Below are positions 33,701-42,783 of a DNA stretch of 64,000 nucleotides, piece by piece (the first letter of the stretch is position 1; each line of letters begins with the position of its first letter). The position numbers and the translations under genes are program-made. The notes beneath the pieces were generated by a model. That model saw only the letters and a program-made list of their open reading frames with translations. It was not told the origin of the DNA and did no database searches. The DNA is taken from the NCBI RefSeq assembly GCF_947172395.1, contig NC_069104.1:11993355-12057354 (forward strand). The letters are read 5' to 3'. The DNA comes from Bicyclus anynana. Taxonomy: Eukaryota; Arthropoda; Insecta; Lepidoptera; Nymphalidae.

Positions 33701-36700
33701 GACTAACGAACAGCATTTCATTTTTATATATATAGATTACTTACGTTGGTAGTGTTCTCTAGTGCAGTCTTAGTAGCACTTAGCTCGTCAGTGGTTTTGT
33801 CGAGTTGGCTTCTATGCTCCTTCAGCTGCCCGTTGAGCTCTCTGAACACTCCCTCCATGCGGTCCCGGTCCTCCTCCATAGCTCTCTTCTTGAGAAGCAG
33901 CTCTTGAATCTCCTTCTTGTATTCCTCTTGCTTTTGAGTTATCTCAACATAGGTCTCATTTGCTAAGTATACACCTGAAAAAGTTAAAATTTTTATATAA
34001 TGCGACATAAAAGAGTAGAATTGTAGTAGACTGAAATTGCTCGTCATTAAAAAAAAATCGGAGTGAATTCTCAAAATGATGGTGCAAATATTGAAATAAC
34101 ATCATAATTAAAATAATATTTTATAGAGGCATAGTTTGTAAGATTGTAGCGGGTCACCCCCTCCTACAATCAAATTTTGAAAATTCTTTGTTTCAATAGA
34201 AAGCCGCGTAATTTGCGAGTATATATCATAGGCTATATTTTATCCCCGTATTGTCACAGGTATAGGAACTACGCGGGCAAAACACCAGAGCATCTCCCAG
34301 TTAGGATACATTTTCAATTTGATATTTAAAATTTTATATGAGAGTAGATAGGTAGGTAGATAGTAGAAGAACTGTGATATCCCAGTGGATATGACTTCTG
34401 CCTCAGATTGCGGAGGGTGTGGGTTCAAATCCGGGCCGGGGCATGCACCTCCAACTTCTCAGATGTGTGCATTTTAAGAATATCACGTGTCTCAAACAGT
34501 GAACGAAAAACATCGTGAGGAGACCTGCATACCAGAGAATTTTTTTAATTCTTTGCGTGTGTGAAGTCTGCCAATCTGCATTGGGCCAGCGTGGTGGACT
34601 ATTGGCCTAAGCCCTCTCATTCTGAGAGAAGACTCGAGCTCAGCAGTGAGCCGAATATAGGTTGATAAATAATATAAATACCATTCTTTTCCCTGGCAGC
34701 ATACAAATCTCTCTTCAGCCTGTCAATCTCCTCTGAATACTCTTTGAGGATGGCCTTCTTAGTCATCTTCTGGTTGACTTCTGGCTTGTTCTGTATGTTC
34801 TTGGCTCGATTGGCATACTCCAAGGTGCTCATGGTCTCTTCCAAGTCCTTGTGTCCAGGGGAGACGGTCGCTATGATGGAGGTCTTGGTGCGTCCGCCCA
34901 GAGACTCTTGGAGGATACGGGTCAGTTTGGACTCCCTGTGGAAGAAAGAGTTTGTACTAATAAGTATTTTCTTTTGGAGTTTACATTTTAAGGAAGTGTT
35001 CATATTGAATACTATTATACATTAAAAATATATACCCTCATCTGTAATTCATTAGTGCTATGAAATAAATGATACATTATGTTCACAGTGACACATTGCA
35101 AATAGGCAAATATTCGAACATTCCATTCGAAATATATCATAAGTTTAAAAATATAAGTATTAGGAAAACGTTGCTGGTCGCCGCTCAACTCAAGAACGGC
35201 TAAACCGATTTGGCTGAAAATGGGTGGGAAGGTAGCTTAAAACCAGGAGACAGACATAGAATACTTAGGGTGGGTATGGCGATCATGTCGGGCAGGGAAG
35301 GCGAGTGTTGATGCAAACCTACTCCCAAAGTCACAGGTCCTGGGACCTACTCGAGTTGTTTCCTCTACCACAAAATAATGGTACAATCACTATCGCTGCT
35401 ACCAGTCATATCACAATAGGTCACTGTGGACTTTGGAGAAAATAGGCTAATCAGCCGTGATGATAAGCATCTTCAGCTTAACGAACCTGTAGGGTATGTG
35501 CGGATGGCGCTCCACCAGCGCCGTGATGACCCTGCCCAGCGTCAGCAGCGACTGGTTGATGTTGACGCACTCGCGCGCGCGCTCGCGCTTGTCCGAGCCC
35601 GCCTTGCTGATGTTCTCCGAGCCGGCCAGGTCCACCAGGTTCAGCTTGCCGATCTTCACCAGCTCCTCACCCTCGGGGCTGTTCTCCTTCATGTGCACCA
35701 CTATGGTGAACACGGTGTGCGAGCGGCTGGGAATTTATTTATTTATTTGTAACTAACAGCGTTTAACAAAATATGTACAGAAAATATATAATAAACAATA
35801 TAGCCTCATACAGTTACAAAAATTTTACGTATGTGTGTATGTGTGTGTGTGTGTGTGTATGTGTGTGTGTGTGTGTGCGCGTGTCTAAGAGTATGAGAAA
35901 CAGAATGGACGTGTGTGTAGGTGTAATAATTGGTGCTTTGATTAATTATCAGAACACACTCATGAAACTTATCTATTGTAAAATTGGATTGATGACTTCA
36001 ATTGATTTTCAGCTTAACGCTGGCGGCTCTAGGCCATGCAAGAAGCCTCTTAGCTGACGAGTACTGGACGTCCATCGGTTTTTTTTATTCTTTACAAGTT
36101 AGGCCTTGACTACAGTCTCACCTGATGGTAAGTGATGATGCAATCTAAGATGGAATCAAACTAACTTGTTAGGAGAAGGATGAATCCACACCCCTTTCGG
36201 ATTCTACAAGACGTCGTACCGGAACGCTAAATCGCTTGGCGGTACGTCTTTGTCGATGGGGTCTAAATAGCCACGGCCAAAGCCTCCCACCAGCCAGACC
36301 GGGACCAATTAAGAAAACCTCAATGGTCCAGCCAAGGGTCGAACCCAGGACCTCCGTCTTGTAAGTCCACTGCGCCACGGAGGCCGTCGAAATGTTGGTA
36401 ATAATGATGATGATGTATTTTCATAATGCTTTGGGAAATGTGAAATTTGATTTGATGTAAATATGGTGACTACACAAAAAAAACAGTGCAGTCTATGTAT
36501 TGCAATAAAGTAAATAAAATATTCAATGCAATATACAAATACAATAAAGTAAATAAAATATTCAGGCATCTACGAAAAGATTTACCGCAATTCATTAGAT
36601 TTATATTAATTAAATGTAAAAAAATGATCTGAACGACAACAGGCAAGTAAACTACAATCGAAAACTAAGTGTACTTTTAAAATTTGCAAGTATGCTTCCT

Positions 36701-39700
36701 CAATATTGCAGTAACCAATTAATCAACACCATTTTAAAGATTTAGTATTATTTTTATTGAAGAAACATAAAACAAAACTTTACAAAATAGAACCCAATAA
36801 ACAACTTACAAGGAAAGCTTGAGCTTATCATTGACTTGGTTGCTGCAATTTCAAAGACAAAAATAAATATACTTCAATAAAAAAATTAAAACAAAATTCT
36901 TTTCAATAGGTACTACACCTTTAAATTATGCGATTTTCAAGTAATTATTTGCAAAATTTAACTTGAATACAATTTTTTTTATTAAAGTTCAATTTTCAAC
37001 GAAAAAAAAAAAATAAACAGTGTGTTAGCTCCGACGCACGAATGGAGTTTACTCTTTCAGATCGGCTGTCTAAATAGGCGTAAGTTGCTCCGCAGCATAC
37101 ACTATGTACGTCTCAATTCTTACGCCTAAAAAGTGATAGGTGCGCAACTGAAGAGTAGCAGGCAGCGCACGGTGAAAGGTGCGCGGAATAGGTTGCACAC
37201 AAAAAATGTAACACTGTCATTCATTCATCAAATTTACCCATATTTTTTTCATAGGGGAGGCTATATATGAAAAATCGATCCTTAAGGAGTAAACTCCAAA
37301 AATAAAAACATAATGCTTTTCAATAGGTACTACACCTATAAATTATGCGATTTTTCAGGTAATTATTTACTAAATTTAACTTCAATACAATAGTAAACAA
37401 CATACCTGGATTGAGCATTCATGAGAGTAGACGCAACACGTTTCCTCTCCTGTCCTTGGGCCATTATTTTGAACACTTCATTCTTATTGTATACCTGTAA
37501 ACAAAATATATGAACTAATTATATATCTAGCAAAACTATGTTGGTGGGGCGCTTTCCTCCCAAGCCACGTACTAAACTTTGGCGCGTCCAAAAGCAAATA
37601 TAACCAATACAACAAGACAGTGATTTCATCCAAGCCGATGACAAAAGTGCTACCTTCGTAGATCCTCAGCTCAGTTGTCCAGGGAAGTCAAACGTCCTCT
37701 CATGGTATTACTCCAGCTATTATACATAGACAGTACATTACAGAGTTGTGAGAAACGTAGCTTGTTGACCAGTAACAATACTTACAGTGATTTCCTCCAA
37801 TCCATTAACAATGTTGGCACCCTTGCGAGTGACGTCTTCATATATCCTCAGCTTGGAGTTGTCCTCTGTGGTTGAGAGCAGGTCGAATAGCTCCTCATTG
37901 TATAACTCCAGGTATGATACCCGGACAGTGTACTCAGTGTTGGAAATACGCAGCTCGTCAAACAGTTGGCTCAGCGCACGTGGGATTATACCAGCTAGGG
38001 GATCCTAGATGGGAAAAAAACAGTGTGGACTCAGGCGTTTTTATAAGGAAGTTTATTTATTTATTTATTTGTACTTTAAGAAAAACAATAATAAAGAAAA
38101 AAAGTAGAAAACATAGCATACATGTATGTGCAAAGGCAAAATGTGTAAAAAAGCTTCCTTACTATTATGTGCAAAGGCAGAAGAACAGTGATTATTGTTT
38201 TCTCAATGCAGTTCTTTAATACACCTTATAATGACGATTTTCACTCCCCATAGTGAATTGCCAGAAATCTTCACATTAGTGTAGAATGTTGATTTATACA
38301 CCCACAACAATGTTTTCTTAATTTCTATGAAGAATATTGTCTAAAGCACTTACAACATTTTAATCCATACAAACATGGAATTTAAAGCAAAAGTGCTTTT
38401 TGAATACTCACTGTCTGCCAAGTCAACTCATCAGAAACTGCCTCGCCAACCATAGTGTGAGTCTTGCCAGTACCAGTCTGTCCGTACGCAAACACAGTAC
38501 AGTTGTACCCTGCGAGGACTTCCTCTATGAGCGGACTCACCACCTCTTGGTACACCTCCACCTGGAATTCAAAATATTAGCATCACTCAGTGGGTGAAGA
38601 AGCAAGTGTGAAGAAGCAGTGTGAAGAAAAAATTGTGTACATGAATTTTACAATATTCAGTTCCTAGCTCCTTGTACCAGTGTTTAGATTCCAGCTATTC
38701 TCTTTTTTGTCTTTGTTGTGCCAGAGGAGACTCCCAGTTTTAGAGATCAGCAATTCTCTTTCAGGGTTCGCATCTCTCAAAGAGTCTCACATACAAATGT
38801 GTCAAGAGAGAGGAAAAGACTGAATGAAACAAAATGCCTCCTTTTTAAGGTTTGCTTTTATTACCTGACTAGACAAAGCCAAAAGGAAGGGATTATTTGT
38901 AAAGTGATCTATAAATGCTTAAAGAAGTTGGCAGCTTTTCTCAGTAGATTCTGTCATACAAACATAAAAGCGTCAATAGCTCACAGTTAAGGAACACAGA
39001 GAAGCTATAGGTTCAAACAGTACCCACTGTAGACCTGACATACATCAACAACATCATGTGAAGAGAAAAGACTAATGTCATCCAGTAGTTGGGAAGTTGT
39101 CCCAGTACTATCACTTACATCCTAAAGCTATGGTAGAGATTGAAATTTCCAAGTCAGCCTCTATTGGTTTATATTTATCTTTCTTTCATCTCAATGGAAA
39201 AAAATTTATGAAGCATATGAATGGCCTATGTTATGTAGCAAGACCAAAGCAAGCATGTAACACTCTGGTATCCAAGAGATTCCAATAAGAAGGTAAGAGA
39301 ATGAAATCGCACTGTTTGTAGTATTGTCTGACATAAGCCTCCTCCAACTGCTTACACTGCACCCTGTCAGCCACAACTCTGGTTCAGCAAGACCCCAGAG
39401 TTAGGCAGATGTCATCTTCCCACTTTCTTATTGGACATCCATATTGTCTGATCCCATCTCTTGGATATCAGTGTTATTTGCTCCATTTTTCAGTCTTGCA
39501 ACATCACATATGACCTATCTTACACCATTTCTTCTTGCTTATAAAATAAAAATATGCTTATGCTGTACAAACCTGGGTGGCAAGCGGTGGGAAAGCACGG
39601 TCGAAGGTGAACCGCTTGGTGTGCATGTTCTGCTGCGACTGGCGTACCACCACCTCGCGCCCATTTTGCACCTCAACCACCCCCAGGGACTTGATGTCAC

Positions 39701-40642
39701 GCTCCCTCTGATTCAGAGGCCTAAAATCCAAATTCAATATTAATTCATTTTAAGTAGGCTTAGTTTACGAGCACTTGAAGCGTTAGGTCTTTCCCTTTGT
39801 TGATTCTACCACCTTTTAAGTTGCTCATTTAAAAAATCATACATTATATCACATCAGTTCATTGACGTCTACTGCAGTACATAGGCCTTATGTAGGGTCT
39901 TCCAAACATTACAATCCTGAGCCACCTGCATCCAGCGAATCTCTATTATAATTTAAATGTTAAAATCAATACAATATCTTTTACTTATAATTCCTGTGTG
40001 AAGGTGGAAGCTGATCCAAAGGCCTAAATGTATCTTTATCATTAAGGAATGCATCAACCATCAACAGTGGCATAGTTTACCTTCGTGGGGCCATGTATCA
40101 AAATTAGTTGGGGGGCCCAGTATAATATATATAAAAAACTATAGATAACTGATAACCATGATTAAAATTTACCAGACAAATGGCTGTGATTCATATAAAA
40201 TTATGTGTCTATACTAATAGAGGTAAAGTTTGTGGTACTGTAAGGAGCTCTGGATGTAATGAGCCACGGGGCGCCTTTTTGTTTTTAGTTAGTGATAATA
40301 GTATGCAAGACAATACCTAACTGATTTCAAGTCTTAATAACTAAAGCACTATCATAATAATTATTTTATCTAAAAGTATAAGACTCGAAATTTAACGACA
40401 AGATCATTTAAAACATCAAGGAAGCCATGACGAAATTTTTAAAACATGAGTCATTTTATAGACAATAATTATTAATATAATTGTTTCAAAACGTATTATA
40501 AATTTCTAGAATATGTTACGACTATCAATTTTTAATGTACACTTGAAAAAAGCATAAATGAAATAATGCAGTTTTACCTTAGTCTCACAAACACTTGAAT
40601 GTTTTGATTTTTTTCCTTTCGGCATCCTTTTTCGGTCGACAT
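21646..40642 (-). CDS. Klp61F: kinesin-5 mitotic motor (KIF11/Eg5/Klp61F orthologue), 20 exons
   Basis: Twenty exons on the minus strand join in frame into 1173 codons plus stop: 40642-40578, 39720-39573, 38561-38412, 38004-37786, 37494-37406, 35726-35487, 34935-34682, 33974-33745, 33081-32918, 31783-31644, 30389-30298, 29381-29178, 28794-28627, 28352-27980, 27511-27396, 26655-26524, 25690-25468, 24197-24085, 23258-22992, 21780-21646. Seen: P-loop GQTGTGKT at 98-105, switch I SSRSH at 223-227, switch II DLAGSE at 256-261, neck linker near 350-359, coiled coil to about 1000, BimC box around Thr1005, KEN motif at 1137-1139. Known: kinesin-5 forms bipolar homotetramers that slide antiparallel spindle microtubules; Cdk1 phosphorylation of the BimC-box Thr targets it to the spindle. 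Length is slightly above the usual 1050-1070 residues because of an extra tail exon. Symbol follows the Drosophila orthologue. Confidence 0.96.
21999..22179 (+). mobile_element. non-autonomous Helitron
   Basis: Starts TCTATACTAATATAATAAAG and ends GCGGCGTCAGCTAG before T, fitting 5' TC and 3' CTAG Helitron ends. Second copy at 51731-51924. Confidence 0.65.
22490..22983 (+). mobile_element. two SINE-B copies in tandem in kinesin-5 intron 19
   Basis: A divergent copy (22490-22676) runs straight into a better one (22677-22983) with GGGTTCGATCCCCGGCTGGG and an A-rich tail. The tail ends about 10 bp beyond the exon 19 donor. Confidence 0.75.
22992..23258 (-). CDS. Klp61F: kinesin-5 exon 19: acidic then Asn/His/Ser-rich tail
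   Basis: 89 whole codons, residues 1041-1129. Acidic Ser-rich start (SDTESSASEDS), then many NH and HN pairs through NHNQSATNINQ and NHNHSTP. Acceptor TTACAG, donor GTATGT. The frame stays open with GC-rich wobble bases, supporting coding. I know no such tail in human or fly kinesin-5. Confidence 0.8.
24085..24197 (-). CDS. Klp61F: kinesin-5 exon 18: BimC box
   Basis: Residues 1003-1040. GNTPVRTEYRYPRALAATSP matches the BimC box, with Thr1005-Pro1006 at the conserved Cdk1 site. Donor GTGAGC is chosen because exons 19 and 20 follow in phase. If not spliced, translation would stop after four more codons at 24070. Confidence 0.92.
24400..24546 (+). mobile_element. retroposon 3' end with poly-A in kinesin-5 intron 17
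   Basis: Non-coding stretch ending in AATAAATAAATA and 13 adenines, typical of a retrotransposed 3' end on the plus strand (antisense to the gene). Confidence 0.45.
25136..25428 (-). mobile_element. SINE-A copy in kinesin-5 intron 17
   Basis: Reverse SINE-A with recognisable B-box complement GGATTCGAACAC, 40 bp from the exon 17 donor. Confidence 0.85.
25468..25690 (-). CDS. Klp61F: kinesin-5 exon 17: end of coiled coil
   Basis: Residues 929-1002 plus one base, from DITTTTIEDLTTV to YAVYNPSG. Acceptor TTACAG, donor GTGAGT. A SINE-A copy sits 40 bp beyond the donor. Confidence 0.92.
25727..25803 (-). mobile_element. SINE-B 3' fragment in kinesin-5 intron 16
   Basis: Short reverse piece around ACATGATGGTAAGTGATGAT, between exon 17 and the minisatellite. 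Confidence 0.65.
25890..26490. repeat. purine-rich minisatellite in kinesin-5 intron 16
   Basis: About 20 irregular units built from GGTGATGGATGATAGTGGGG and GTGGGGATG; almost no C on the plus strand. The pre-mRNA therefore carries a C-rich tract of 600 nt. Begins about 35 bp from the exon 16 donor. Confidence 0.9.
26524..26655 (-). CDS. Klp61F: kinesin-5 exon 16: stalk
   Basis: 44 whole codons, residues 885-928. Acceptor CCACAG, donor GTGAGT. A 600 bp minisatellite starts about 35 bp into the downstream intron; the open frame running through it is not coding. Confidence 0.9.
26951..27017 (+). repeat. ATC trinucleotide microsatellite
   Basis: Roughly 20 ATC units with two ATT interruptions in kinesin-5 intron 15. 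Confidence 0.9.
27396..27511 (-). CDS. Klp61F: kinesin-5 exon 15: stalk
   Basis: Residues 846-884, including VEKVKTNLVIDLEKAQ. Acceptor TTTCAG, donor GTGATA, ends in phase 0. Confidence 0.86.
27980..28352 (-). CDS. Klp61F: kinesin-5 exon 14: main coiled coil
   Basis: Largest exon, residues 722-845 plus one base. Long uninterrupted Glu/Lys/Arg heptads without Pro, consistent with the central bipolar assembly coil. Acceptor ATGCAG, donor GTAATG. Codon use is AT-rich, unlike exons 13 and 16. Confidence 0.92.
28627..28794 (-). CDS. Klp61F: kinesin-5 exon 13: stalk
   Basis: 56 whole codons, residues 666-721. GC-rich, Ala/His/Arg-rich helix. Acceptor TTACAG, donor GTGAGT. Confidence 0.87.
29178..29381 (-). 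CDS. Klp61F: kinesin-5 exon 12: stalk
   Basis: 68 whole codons, residues 598-665, from ISSLKSTMQEE to GFLQQW. Acceptor TATCCAG, donor GTAAGA. A TIR element begins 28 bp upstream of the acceptor side (29409-29600). Confidence 0.88.
29409..29600. mobile_element. TIR element, TTTGGCAAGTT family, kinesin-5 intron 11
   Basis: About 35 bp imperfect terminal inverted repeats (CTATAGCTCGGCAACTTCG and the complement of CGAACTTGTCAGACTATAG), GC-rich interior (CGGGCCGGGGGGCG and CCCCCCGTCGCCCGC). Two more copies at 32182 and 60876. Confidence 0.7.
30153..30290 (-). mobile_element. SINE-B fragment in kinesin-5 intron 11
   Basis: Reverse fragment with CTGATGGTAAGTGATGATGC and GTACCGGAACGCTAAATCGC, ending 8 bp from the exon 11 donor. 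Confidence 0.72.
30298..30389 (-). CDS. Klp61F: kinesin-5 exon 11: stalk
   Basis: Residues 567-597. AT-rich exon with an Asn-rich helix; acceptor TATCAG, donor GTAAGG, both phases fit neighbours. A SINE-B fragment abuts the downstream intron. Confidence 0.85.
30438..30716 (-). mobile_element. SINE-A copy in kinesin-5 intron 10
   Basis: Reverse copy from CAACCCATATTCGGCTC to TCTGAGGCAGAGGTC, beginning about 50 bp upstream (in gene sense) of exon 11. Confidence 0.85.
31173..31484. mobile_element. CTCAGACC-family TIR element with 9 bp duplication, kinesin-5 intron 10
   Basis: Ends CTCGGAACAACTATTG and ATAATTGGTCTGAG are inverted repeats, flanked on both sides by TTTTGTTAC (31164-31172 and 31485-31493). 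About 312 bp, no coding. Confidence 0.75.
31644..31783 (-). CDS. Klp61F: kinesin-5 exon 10: stalk
   Basis: Residues 520-566 plus one base. Encodes CVESTNLEVTRTYREESS and onward to a GTAAGA donor. The longer open frame that continues below 31644 is intron and transposon sequence. Confidence 0.88.
32182..32378. mobile_element. TIR element, TTTGGCAAGTT family, kinesin-5 intron 9
   Basis: Same end (TATAGTCTGGCAAGTTTG), CATGATATGCGGGCGACGGG interior and GAAATTGCCAAGCTA right end. Second copy in the gene. Confidence 0.72.
32527..32880. mobile_element. CTCAGACC-family TIR element with 8 bp duplication, kinesin-5 intron 9
   Basis: Ends CTCAGACCAATTATAG and AATAATTGGTCTGAG, flanked by TCTGGAAG on both sides. 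Its interior shares sequence with 31173-31484 in inverse orientation and includes a 34 bp perfect stem. Confidence 0.8.
32706..32777. repeat. 34 bp perfect hairpin inside a TIR element
   Basis: Arms of 34 bp with a CTAT loop, starting ACTAACACGATTACAAC, inside the 32527-32880 element. The related element at 31173 carries only one arm. Confidence 0.88.
32918..33081 (-). CDS. Klp61F: kinesin-5 exon 9: stalk
   Basis: Residues 466-519 plus two bases. Helix-forming, Ala-rich and unusually GC-rich in the middle. Donor GTGAGA; a TIR element ends only 37 bp inside the downstream intron (32880). Confidence 0.88.
33745..33974 (-). CDS. Klp61F: kinesin-5 exon 8: coiled coil
   Basis: Residues 389-465. 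GVYLANETYVE, a kinesin-5 signature just after the neck, is followed by charged heptads. Acceptor TTTCAG, donor GTAAGT. Confidence 0.93.
34371..34668 (+). mobile_element. SINE-A copy in kinesin-5 intron 7
   Basis: Plus-strand copy with head GTGATATCCCAGTGGATATG and tail GAGCCGAATATAGGTTGATA, ending 14 bp from the exon 7 donor on the other strand. Confidence 0.85.
34682..34935 (-). CDS. Klp61F: kinesin-5 exon 7: end of motor and neck linker
   Basis: Residues 304-388. ESKLTRILQESLGG and TLEYANRAKNI end the motor; NKPEVNQK is the neck linker; the rest starts the first coiled coil. Acceptor CCACAG; donor G|GTATTT. A SINE-A copy lies just inside the downstream intron. Confidence 0.97.
35487..35726 (-). 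CDS. Klp61F: kinesin-5 exon 6: switch I and switch II
   Basis: Residues 224-303 plus two bases. Opens with the completion of SSRSH and contains NLVDLAGSE (switch II) and NINQSLLTLGRVI. Acceptor TCCCAG, donor GTTCGT. High GC relative to its flanks. Confidence 0.97.
35829..35884 (+). repeat. GT dinucleotide microsatellite
   Basis: Over 20 GT units with AT interruptions in kinesin-5 intron 5. Confidence 0.9.
36080..36388 (-). mobile_element. SINE-B copy in kinesin-5 intron 5
   Basis: Full-length reverse copy, poly-T at the left and head complement CTGCGCCACGGAGGCC at the right. Confidence 0.85.
37044..37297. mobile_element. TIR element (GGAGTTTACTC) in kinesin-5 intron 5
   Basis: GGAGTTTACTCTTTCAGATCG-like left end and GATCCTTAAGGAGTAAACTCC-like right end, 254 bp. 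Flanked by about 70 bp direct repeats at 36900-36972 and 37316-37388. Confidence 0.62.
37406..37494 (-). CDS. Klp61F: kinesin-5 exon 5: up to switch I
   Basis: Residues 195-223 plus two bases of Ser224. Ends in STLMNAQS; the SSRSH switch I motif is split across the intron. Donor GTATGT. Confidence 0.94.
37786..38004 (-). CDS. Klp61F: kinesin-5 exon 4: motor domain
   Basis: Residues 122-194, starting DPLAGIIPRAL, a block highly typical of kinesin-5, then VSYLELYNEELFDLL. Acceptor ATCTAG, donor GTAAGT, phase 0 at both ends. Confidence 0.96.
38412..38561 (-). CDS. Klp61F: kinesin-5 exon 3: P-loop
   Basis: Exactly 50 codons, residues 72-121. Contains YNCTVFAYGQTGTGKTHTM, the ATP-binding P-loop, followed by the start of loop 5, the site targeted by kinesin-5 specific inhibitors in other animals. 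Confidence 0.97.
39573..39720 (-). CDS. Klp61F: kinesin-5 exon 2: motor domain
   Basis: Residues 22-71. The joined Arg gives VRLRPLNQRE; ends in KRFTFDRAFPP, the typical pre-P-loop strand. Acceptor TTTTAG, donor GTTTGT, ends in phase 0. Confidence 0.93.
40578..40642 (-). CDS. Klp61F: kinesin-5 exon 1: start codon
   Basis: ATG at 40642-40640. Residues 1-22, a short basic N-terminus leading into NQNIQVFVRLR, the first beta strand of the motor. Donor GTAAAA, phase 2. An adenine-rich leader lies immediately upstream. Confidence 0.9.
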
Positions 40643-40830
40643 CTTGATAAAATAAACGACCTAATAACAATTTTCACTAACATATATTGTTTTTATCACA
40701 AAATCATTAATAAATCGTCAATGAAGTAACAATTTGCAGCAATTTTGTTTCCTGCGCTTGAGAAAATTCGTTAAATATTTTGAACTTCAAACAAATTCAA
40801 ATTTCGGTTGCGTTGGATATTGCCATAATA
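40643..40830 (-). promoter_or_regulatory. kinesin-5 promoter-proximal region with CHR-like motifs
   Basis: Within 190 bp upstream of the ATG there are three TTTGAA/TTCAAA hexamers packed into 40779-40801, next to a CGCAACCGAAAT stretch (minus strand). TTTGAA is the cell-cycle homology region bound by MuvB complexes at G2/M genes in animals; use here is inferred. No TATA box is evident. Confidence 0.3.
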
Positions 40831-41659
40831 AAAAAAATCGCTGTCAAGTTTGACTTCTAACCATAGACTAGATGTAAAAAGGCTTAGTTCACACTATCTA
40901 CATAGAAATCTTGTTTATGTATTTAGTGCGAGCGAATTTTAATTACTATCATGAAAGATATTAATTATGCAAATTAAAGTATCATTTAAAACTTGTTAGG
41001 TAATTTGTTTGAAAGGGTACGTTCTTGGTTCATTCATCATTGTGTTTTTGCTCTCCTCGTAGGTTATTTTTAAAAAGACTAGAACTCAGAGCCGTAAATA
41101 CAGTTTATTAGCACAAAAAGCTTAGAACCAAGAGCCGTAATGCCAGTTTATAAAAAAAAATGCCCGCAATTTCAAACGCGCGGGAACCATGAACCATGTA
41201 GGAGTTTGGCGGGAAAATCGTAGGAATTACATGAAGATAGGCTATGTAGCTCTAGCCTCTAGATTAGATCTAGATCTTTATTTACATTGGTATGCTGCAT
41301 TTTAAAGCTTTATTGCTTAAAGTCACAGATTACATTTTATTCTTCATTCTGTGCCTAAAGTAGAATGCATTTTATTCAATAGGTATAGTTCTGTAAAGGA
41401 CAAAGGTGCACAGGTGAAGTGAAGGTTGAACAAGAGTATTTTAAGAGATTAATTCGATTTTTTCGGTGGACTTTAGCAAAAGTTTTAGTAGAGTTCTTGC
41501 CATGAAAGAAATTCCGCGGCTAAAACTTGAACTAAAATTGACAGCACCTTAATAAAAATGACATTATGACCGCGGACCGCCATTACCAAATGACAATGAG
41601 CGCCAATATCATTAGCGTCGCGTATAGATATATACGAACGCGAACACAACATTTGATTT

Positions 41660-42055
41660 CTTCATAGATTCAGCAGGTCGGGGTTGGCAGCGGAATCTCT
41701 GTCGGAGATTCTTAACACCCCTTGCCCCGCCGTTACCGTAACCGCTGCCAGAGCCAGGAATAGCGGGGCTGCCGGGGACTAGGTGCTGTGTTTAGTTTTT
41801 GCCGTCCATACAATGTACTGACCACGCTGGGCATGCGGGTTGGTCAGCGCAGTGCTAGATTACTCGCGCCGATGTCGCTGCTGCCCGACACCGGCCTGAG
41901 GCATTTCGTAATCTAGCCTGTGGGAATGGATATACCGCCATTCGTCGGTCGCCAGAGCCTTGTCAGTCCATCTGCAGGGCGCACCACGAGCAGCTGAGTT
42001 TGGCAGTTGGGGAGACTGACTGGTACTAGCCTCCCCCTTACACCCCTCTGTGTAA
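41660..42055. mobile_element. GC-rich probable retroelement fragment
   Basis: A GC-rich island with CCGCCGTTACCGTAACCGCT, CATGCGGGTTGGTCAGCGCA and CCTGAGGCATTTCGTAATC blocks. Its makeup resembles dispersed lepidopteran retroelement sequence, but no protein motif is readable and the class is unknown. Confidence 0.35.
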
Positions 42056-42339
42056 ATTATGGTTAGGTATTTCTATTGCATATCCTCAGAACAATATACA
42101 GGGTGTCTCGTAATTAATGGATAAAACGCAAACGGTAGATACACCACCTAATTATCTAAAACTAATTTGAATAGTTTTCCAAAAATCCCAAAGGTGACCA
42201 AGTTATATTTTATATATATCTCATTTATTTTAGAAACATCCAGATAATCTTAGTTTTTTAATATTGACCTTATTTATCCAAATGTCTCATAAAGATCAAT
42301 ATACTTATAATATAACTTAGTCATCCCCATTGTTTTAGC

Positions 42340-42432
42340 ACTAGAAAGCCACGTTATTTGCGAGTGTATATTTTACCCCGTATACTCACGGGAACGCAAA
42401 TTTCGCGGGTAAAACCACGGGGCGATGGCTAG
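42340..42432 (+). mobile_element. Helitron-like 3' end
   Basis: GAAAGCCACGTTATTTGCGA to GGGCGATGGCTAG followed by T. Related fragments at 30-90, 34195-34295 and 61844-61960. Confidence 0.5.
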
Positions 42433-42559
42433 TACATAATAAACTGTTTTTTATTTACTAAACTTTAATTGATTTTACGAGGATATTTAACCTTTAAGTA
42501 TGGACGTGGAGTCTAGTAGTCACAGGCTGTTGATGTTTTCGCTTTCTTAGTTTACCTAG

Positions 42560-42783
42560 TTGGCTGTTGGAAGACTTCGGCCGTGGCTAGTTACCATCCT
42601 ACCGGCAAAGACGTACCGCCAATCGATTTAGCGTTCCGGTACGATGTCGTGTAGAAACCGAAAGGGGTGTGGATAGTCTTCTTACTCCTAACAAGTTAGC
42701 CCGCTACCATCTTAGATTACATTATCACTTACCATCAGGTGAGATTGTAGTTAAGGACTAACTTGTAAAAAATAAAAAAAAAA
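42560..42783 (+). mobile_element. SINE-B copy, 5' truncated
   Basis: Starts within the body at GTTGGAAGACTTCGGCCGTG and ends in an A-rich tail at 42770-42783. Confidence 0.78.

Noticed and set aside
35773..36057. Open frame with Cys/Val repeats
   Set aside because: Translation of the GT microsatellite in kinesin-5 intron 5.
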